Shown here piece by piece: positions 62,020-64,000 of a DNA stretch of 64,000 nucleotides. Position numbers and translations under genes: made by a program. The DNA is from Amorphochlora amoebiformis (Eukaryota > Cercozoa > Chlorarachniophyceae): contig BAAHQB010000117.1 of assembly GCA_054601695.1 (NCBI GenBank), forward strand, positions 528,455 to 592,454, written 5' to 3'. The number at the start of each line of letters is the position of its first letter. Position 1 is the first letter of the stretch. The notes under the pieces were generated by a model. It ran no database searches and was not told where the DNA came from. It saw only the letters and a list, made by a program, of their open reading frames with translations.

Positions 62020-63606
62020 ATAGGGTGTCGGGTTAGGGTGTCGGGTTAGGATGTCGCGTTAGGGTGTCGGGTTAGTGTGTCGGGATAGGGTGTCGGGTTA
62101 GGGTCTCGGGTTAGGGTCTCGGGTAAGGGTGTCGGGTTACGGTGTCGGGTTAGGGTGTCGAGTTAGGGTGTCGGGTTAGGGTGCCGGGTGTCGGGTAGGG
62201 TTAGTGTCGGGTGTCGAGTGTGGTGTCGGGTCACTCGGGTGTCGGGTGTCGGGTGTCGGGTCACTCGGGTGACGGGTGTCGGGTGTCGGGTGTCAGATTA
62301 GGGTTATGTGTCGGGTAAGGGTTAGGGTGTCGGGTTAGGGTGCCGGGTTAGGGTTAGGGTGTCGGGTTAGGGTGTCGGGTTAGGCTTAGGGTTAGGGTGT
62401 CGGGTTAGGGTGTCGGGTTAGGGTGTCGGGTTAGCGTGTCGGGTTAGGGTGTCGGGTTAGGGTGTCGGGTTAGGGTGTCGGGTTAGGGTTAGGATGTCGG
62501 GTTAGGGTTAGGGTGTCGGGTTAGGGTGTCGGGTTAGGGTTAGGATGTCGGGTTAGGGTGTCGGGTTAGAGTTAGGGTGTCGGGTTAGGGTGTCGGGTTA
62601 GGCTAGTAGGGTGTCGGGTTAGGGTGTCGGGTTAGGGTGTCGGGTTAGGGTTAGGGTGTCGGGTGTCGGGTTAGGGTGTCGGGTGTCGGGCTAGGGTGTC
62701 GGGTGTCGGGTTAGGGTGTCGGGTGTCGGGTTAGGGTGTCGGGTTAGGGTGTCGGGTTAGGGTGTCGGGTTAGGGTGTCGGGTTAGGGTGTCGGGTTAGG
62801 GTGTCGGGTTAGGGTGTCGGGTTAGGGTTAGGGTTAGGGTTAGGGTGTCGGGTTAGGGTGTCGGGTTAGGGTGTCGGGTTAGGGTGTCGGGTTAGGGTGT
62901 CGGGTTAGGGTGTCGGGTTAGGGTGTCGGGTTAGGGTGTCGGGTTAGGGTGTCGGGTTAGGGTGTCGGGTTAGGGTGTCGGGTTAGGGTTAGGGTGTCGG
63001 GTTAGGGTTAGGGTGTCGGGTTAGGGTTAGGGTGTCGGGTTAGGGTTAGGGTGTCGGGTTAGGGTTAGGGTGTCGGGTTAGGGTTAGGGTGTCGGGTTAG
63101 GGTTAGGGTGTCGGGTTAGGGTGTCGGGTTAGGGTGTCGGGTTAGGGTGTCGGGTTAGGGTGTCGGGTTAGGGTGTCGGGTTAGGGTTAGGGTGTCGGGT
63201 TAGGGTTAGGGTTAGGGTTAGGGTTAGGGTTAGGGTTAGGGTTAGGGTGTCGGGTGTCGGGTTAGGGTTAGGGTGTCGGGTTAGGGTTAGGGTGTCGGGT
63301 TAGGGTTAGGGTTAGGGTTAGGGTGTCGGGTTAGGGTGTCGGGTTAGGGTTAGGGTGTCGGGTTAGGGTGTCGGGTTAGGGTGTCGGGTTAGGGTTAGGG
63401 TTAGGGTTAGGGTGTCGGGTTAGGGTTAGGGTGTCGGGTTAGGGTTAGGGTTAGGGTTAGGGTGTCGGGTTAGGGTTAGGGTTAGGGTGTCGGGTTAGGG
63501 TTAGGGTTAGGGTGTCGGGTTAGGGTTAGGGTTAGGGTGTCGGGTTAGGGTTAGGGTGTCGGGTTAGGGTTAGGGTGTCGGGTTAGGGTTAGGGTTAGGG
63601 TGTCGG
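62020..63606 (+). repeat. Subtelomeric variant repeat, GGGTTA mixed with GGGTGTCGGGTTA
   Basis: About 1.6 kb of two interleaved units, TTAGGG and TTAGGGTGTCGGG (13 bp). Order is irregular and most degenerate at 62030-62320 (TCGGGTGTCGGGTCACTCGGG). Regular 13-mer runs follow (62720-62990), then alternating 13-mer + 6-mer, with 6-mers rising toward the end. Confidence 0.97.
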
Positions 63607-64000
63607 GTTAGGGTTAGGGTTAGGGTTAGGGTTAGGGTTAGGGTTAGGGTTAGGGTTAGGGTTAGGGTTAGGGTTAGGGTTAGGGTTAGGGTTAGGGTTA
63701 GGGTTAGGGTTAGGGTTAGGGTTAGGGTTAGGGTTAGGGTTAGGGTTAGGGTTAGGGTTAGGGTTAGGGTTAGGGTTAGGGTTAGGGTTAGGGTTAGGGT
63801 TAGGGTTAGGGTTAGGGTTAGGGTTAGGGTTAGGGTTAGGGTTAGGGTTAGGGTTAGGGTTAGGGTTAGGGTTAGGGTTAGGGTTAGGGTTAGGGTTAGG
63901 GTTAGGGTTAGGGTTAGGGTTAGGGTTAGGGTTAGGGTTAGGGTTAGGGTTAGGGTTAGGGTTAGGGTTAGGGTTAGGGTTAGGGTTAGGGTTAGGGTTA
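63607..64000 (+). repeat. Telomere, (TTAGGG)n
   Basis: About 65 uninterrupted TTAGGG units to the window edge, with no variant after 63606. The G-rich strand runs 5'->3' toward the end, so this is a right chromosome terminus. Confidence 0.99.

Overview
This window is the right-hand end of a eukaryotic chromosome. The last ~1.9 kb is telomeric: a subtelomeric block mixing GGGTTA with a GGGTGTCGGGTTA variant, then about 390 bp of uninterrupted TTAGGG running to the window edge. The organism looks like an unidentified microbial eukaryote (protist). It has TTAGGG telomeres, GT-AG introns, a standard genetic code (TAA, TAG and TGA all end genes) and many introns of only ~50-60 nt. It also has a huge load of (TA)n microsatellite with (TG)n/(CA)n edges, probably around half of the window. 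I cannot name the species.

Layout, left to right. (1) 1-23939, + strand: C-terminal part of a TEL1/ATM-type PI3K-like kinase (FAT end, kinase, FATC). It is cut into about 36 small exons and most introns are filled with TA repeats. (2) 24309-25642, - strand: a complete PP2C phosphatase with seven exons and six introns of only 50-57 nt. (3) 26119-33376, + strand: a RING + PHD protein of PHRF1-like type, divergent from the PP2C gene. (4) 33427-36910, - strand: the end of an unrecognised gene convergent with (3). (5) 39163-43093, + strand: an unrecognised basic protein whose C-terminal helix resembles an SRI domain. (6) 46061-52804, + strand: a multi-exon gene ending in a 2 kb exon with two copies of a GWAWD-type beta-sandwich-like domain and a zincin-like domain with an HExxH motif. 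(7) 56132-60309, - strand: an SNF2-family chromatin remodelling ATPase (HSA-like region, both helicase lobes, SnAC-like tail). (8) About 60.5-62.0 kb: a transition zone with possible small exons. (9) 62020-64000: subtelomeric repeats and telomere.

The genes are mostly nuclear-function genes: DNA-damage and telomere kinase, phosphatase, RING/PHD chromatin or RNA polymerase II factor, and SWI/SNF-type remodeller. Nothing suggests an operon or a transferred cluster. Exons were found by translating the non-repetitive islands, matching them to protein family motifs and checking that GT-AG boundaries keep the reading phase. Most phases close exactly, and the places where they do not are stated. Between exons the sequence is TA microsatellite, short tandem duplications, polypurine tracts, degenerate telomere-like repeats and a family of short elements with tRNA-like promoter boxes.
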